Below are positions 62,930 to 64,000 of a stretch of 64,000 nucleotides of DNA, piece after piece. The translations under genes were made by a program, and so were the position numbers. Location: positions 1 through 64,000 of the forward strand of contig NZ_RCSU01000015.1 of assembly GCF_003991355.1 (NCBI RefSeq), in the 5' to 3' direction. The stretch is from Pseudoflavitalea rhizosphaerae (GTDB taxonomy: Bacteria; Bacteroidota; Bacteroidia; Chitinophagales; Chitinophagaceae). How positions within the stretch are numbered: position 1 is the stretch's first letter; every line of letters begins with the position of its first letter. The notes beneath the pieces are model-generated. The model saw nothing but the letters and a program-made list of their open reading frames with translations. It searched no databases and was not told the origin of the DNA.

Positions 62930-64000
62930 TTAGACAATAACGTTTGTTAGTTTTTTAAGGAATTCATCGTCTGCATCTACGCCAAGCCCGGGTGTATCGG
63001 GCGTTTCCACGAAGAATCCGTTGTATTTGATACCGCCTTTCACAGGATCTTCCTGGTGACCGATCAGGCAGGTGTCCATATCATAGAAGATCACATTTTT
63101 TTGTGATTGGGCAAAATGTGCAAAAGCGGAAAGCGCAACACGGCTTTCGAGCATGCCGCCCATCATGCAGGGGATGCCGGCTTCTTCGCAAACCTTATTG
63201 ATTGAAAGTGCTTCAAGGATGCCGCCGGATTTGGCGAATTTGATATTCACATAGTCACATGCATTCGCTTTGGTGAGCCGCAACGCATCATGATGATTGA
63301 ACACACTTTCATCTGCCATGATCTTCACCGGAGAGGCTTTCCGGAGGGCAGGGAGCAAGTGATCGTTCCAGGTGCGCATTGGCTGCTCACAGAACTGGAT
63401 ATCGTATTTACCGAGCTCCGTGAGTGCGTAGAGGGCATCCTCGTAAGACCAACCCTGGTTGGCATCTATGCGGAGGCCGGTGTTGGGGCCAACTGCCTCT
63501 CGGATGCGACGGATCCTTTCCACGTCGTCTTTTGCATTTTTTCCGAGTTTCACTTTTATGATGCGTACGCCGCGCTGAACATAATCCACTGCTTTGGCTG
63601 CCATCGCTTCCGGTGTATCGATCCCGATGGTAAGATCGGTCTCCAGCACTTTGCTGCCGCCGCCGAGCAGAGAGGTAACAGATTTATTTGCCTTCTTGCC
63701 GGCAAGATCATACAGGGCCATATCGAATGCACTCTTGATAGTGGCATTGAATGCGGTGTACAGGTGCAGTTCTGCCATCCGCCCTTCGATATCGGTAGCA
63801 TCCTTGTTCTTCCAGAGGGCGGCAAAATCCTTTGCCATCTCAAAACAGGTGGCCTGTGTTTCGCCCACTATCATAGGGAAAGCGGAGCATTCGCCTACGC
63901 CATAAAAGCCTTCGTCTGTATGGATCCTGATAAAAATATTCTGCGCGTAATGCATTGTACCCGTAGCGATAGTGAAGGGATGCATTGGGATACTGTACTT
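62930..64000 (-). CDS. Dipeptide epimerase (enolase superfamily), N-terminus beyond the window
   Basis: The frame runs open to the right edge: KYSIPMHPFTIATGTMHY is continuous, so the true start lies beyond 64000 and the first ATG inside, at 63985, is internal. Enolase-superfamily (MLE) features are IKVKLGKNAKDD, LRIDANQGW, KIMADESVF and NIKFAKSGG, with the metal ligands and the two lysine bases. The type fits L-Ala-D/L-Glu epimerases used in murein-peptide recycling. At least 356 residues are in view. Confidence 0.88.
   Translation of the reverse strand, partial: KYSIPMHPFTIATGTMHYAQNIFIRIHTDEGFYGVGECSAFPMIVGETQATCFEMAKDFAALWKNKDATDIEGRMAELHLYTAFNATIKSAFDMALYDLAGKKANKSVTSLLGGGSKVLETDLTIGIDTPEAMAAKAVDYVQRGVRIIKVKLGKNAKDDVERIRRIREAVGPNTGLRIDANQGWSYEDALYALTELGKYDIQFCEQPMRTWNDHLLPALRKASPVKIMADESVFNHHDALRLTKANACDYVNIKFAKSGGILEALSINKVCEEAGIPCMMGGMLESRVALSAFAHFAQSQKNVIFYDMDTCLIGHQEDPVKGGIKYNGFFVETPDTPGLGVDADDEFLKKLTNVIV

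Overview
The window reads as chromosomal DNA of a Bacteroidota bacterium, most likely family Chitinophagaceae. This is inferred from marker types: SusC/SusD pair with FecR and ECF sigma factors, a type IX secretion sorting domain, GldF/GldG-like ABC proteins, fatty-acid genes of Bacteroidota style, promoters of the TTTG / TAnnTTTG type, and genes that lack Shine-Dalgarno sequences. No database search was possible. No complete tRNA, rRNA, CRISPR array or transposase was found.

Layout. 1-8.6 kb: housekeeping genes (TPR protein, phosphosulfolactate synthase-like protein, shikimate dehydrogenase, hotdog thioesterase, an ECF sigma/anti-sigma pair, RdgB, a linker-rich hypothetical protein, a metallo-beta-lactamase-fold hydrolase). 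8.6-17.4 kb: a tight minus-strand run of six genes coding a secreted DUF2059 protein, an ABC ATPase, two fused ABC-2 permease/GldG-like proteins and two short MutS-like ATPases. This is the best candidate for an undescribed system. 17.5-26.3 kb: a SusC/SusD uptake locus with sigma factor and FecR at the head, and a catalytically degenerate zinc-peptidase-like lipoprotein and a second, membrane-tailed sigma factor at the tail.

26.5-54.1 kb: ilvE, then the str/S10/spc ribosomal protein genes (rpsL, rpsG, fusA, rpsJ, rplC to secY, map). The usual run is broken by two islands: one between rpsG and fusA (lipoprotein, glycosyltransferase, T9SS subtilase) and one between fusA and rpsJ (acyl-CoA dehydrogenase-like gene and PnuC-type transporter under a TPP riboswitch, a candidate small RNA, a dipeptidyl peptidase IV, a lipoprotein). 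The run stops after map. Several terminators, a long structured leader before rplC and a secY leader hairpin divide it into segments. 54.5-64 kb: a BaiN/HI0933 flavoprotein between two copies of a palindromic repeat, DinB-like protein, rpsA, ferritin, a 35-residue membrane peptide, a HAD phosphatase, a SIMPL protein, a PlsC-like acyltransferase, an acyl-CoA thioesterase and a dipeptide epimerase cut by the right edge.

Two dispersed palindromic repeat families occur between genes. Family 1 has four full copies and one partial copy, all full copies in the same orientation and three of them between convergent genes. Family 2 has two copies in opposite orientation around the flavoprotein gene.
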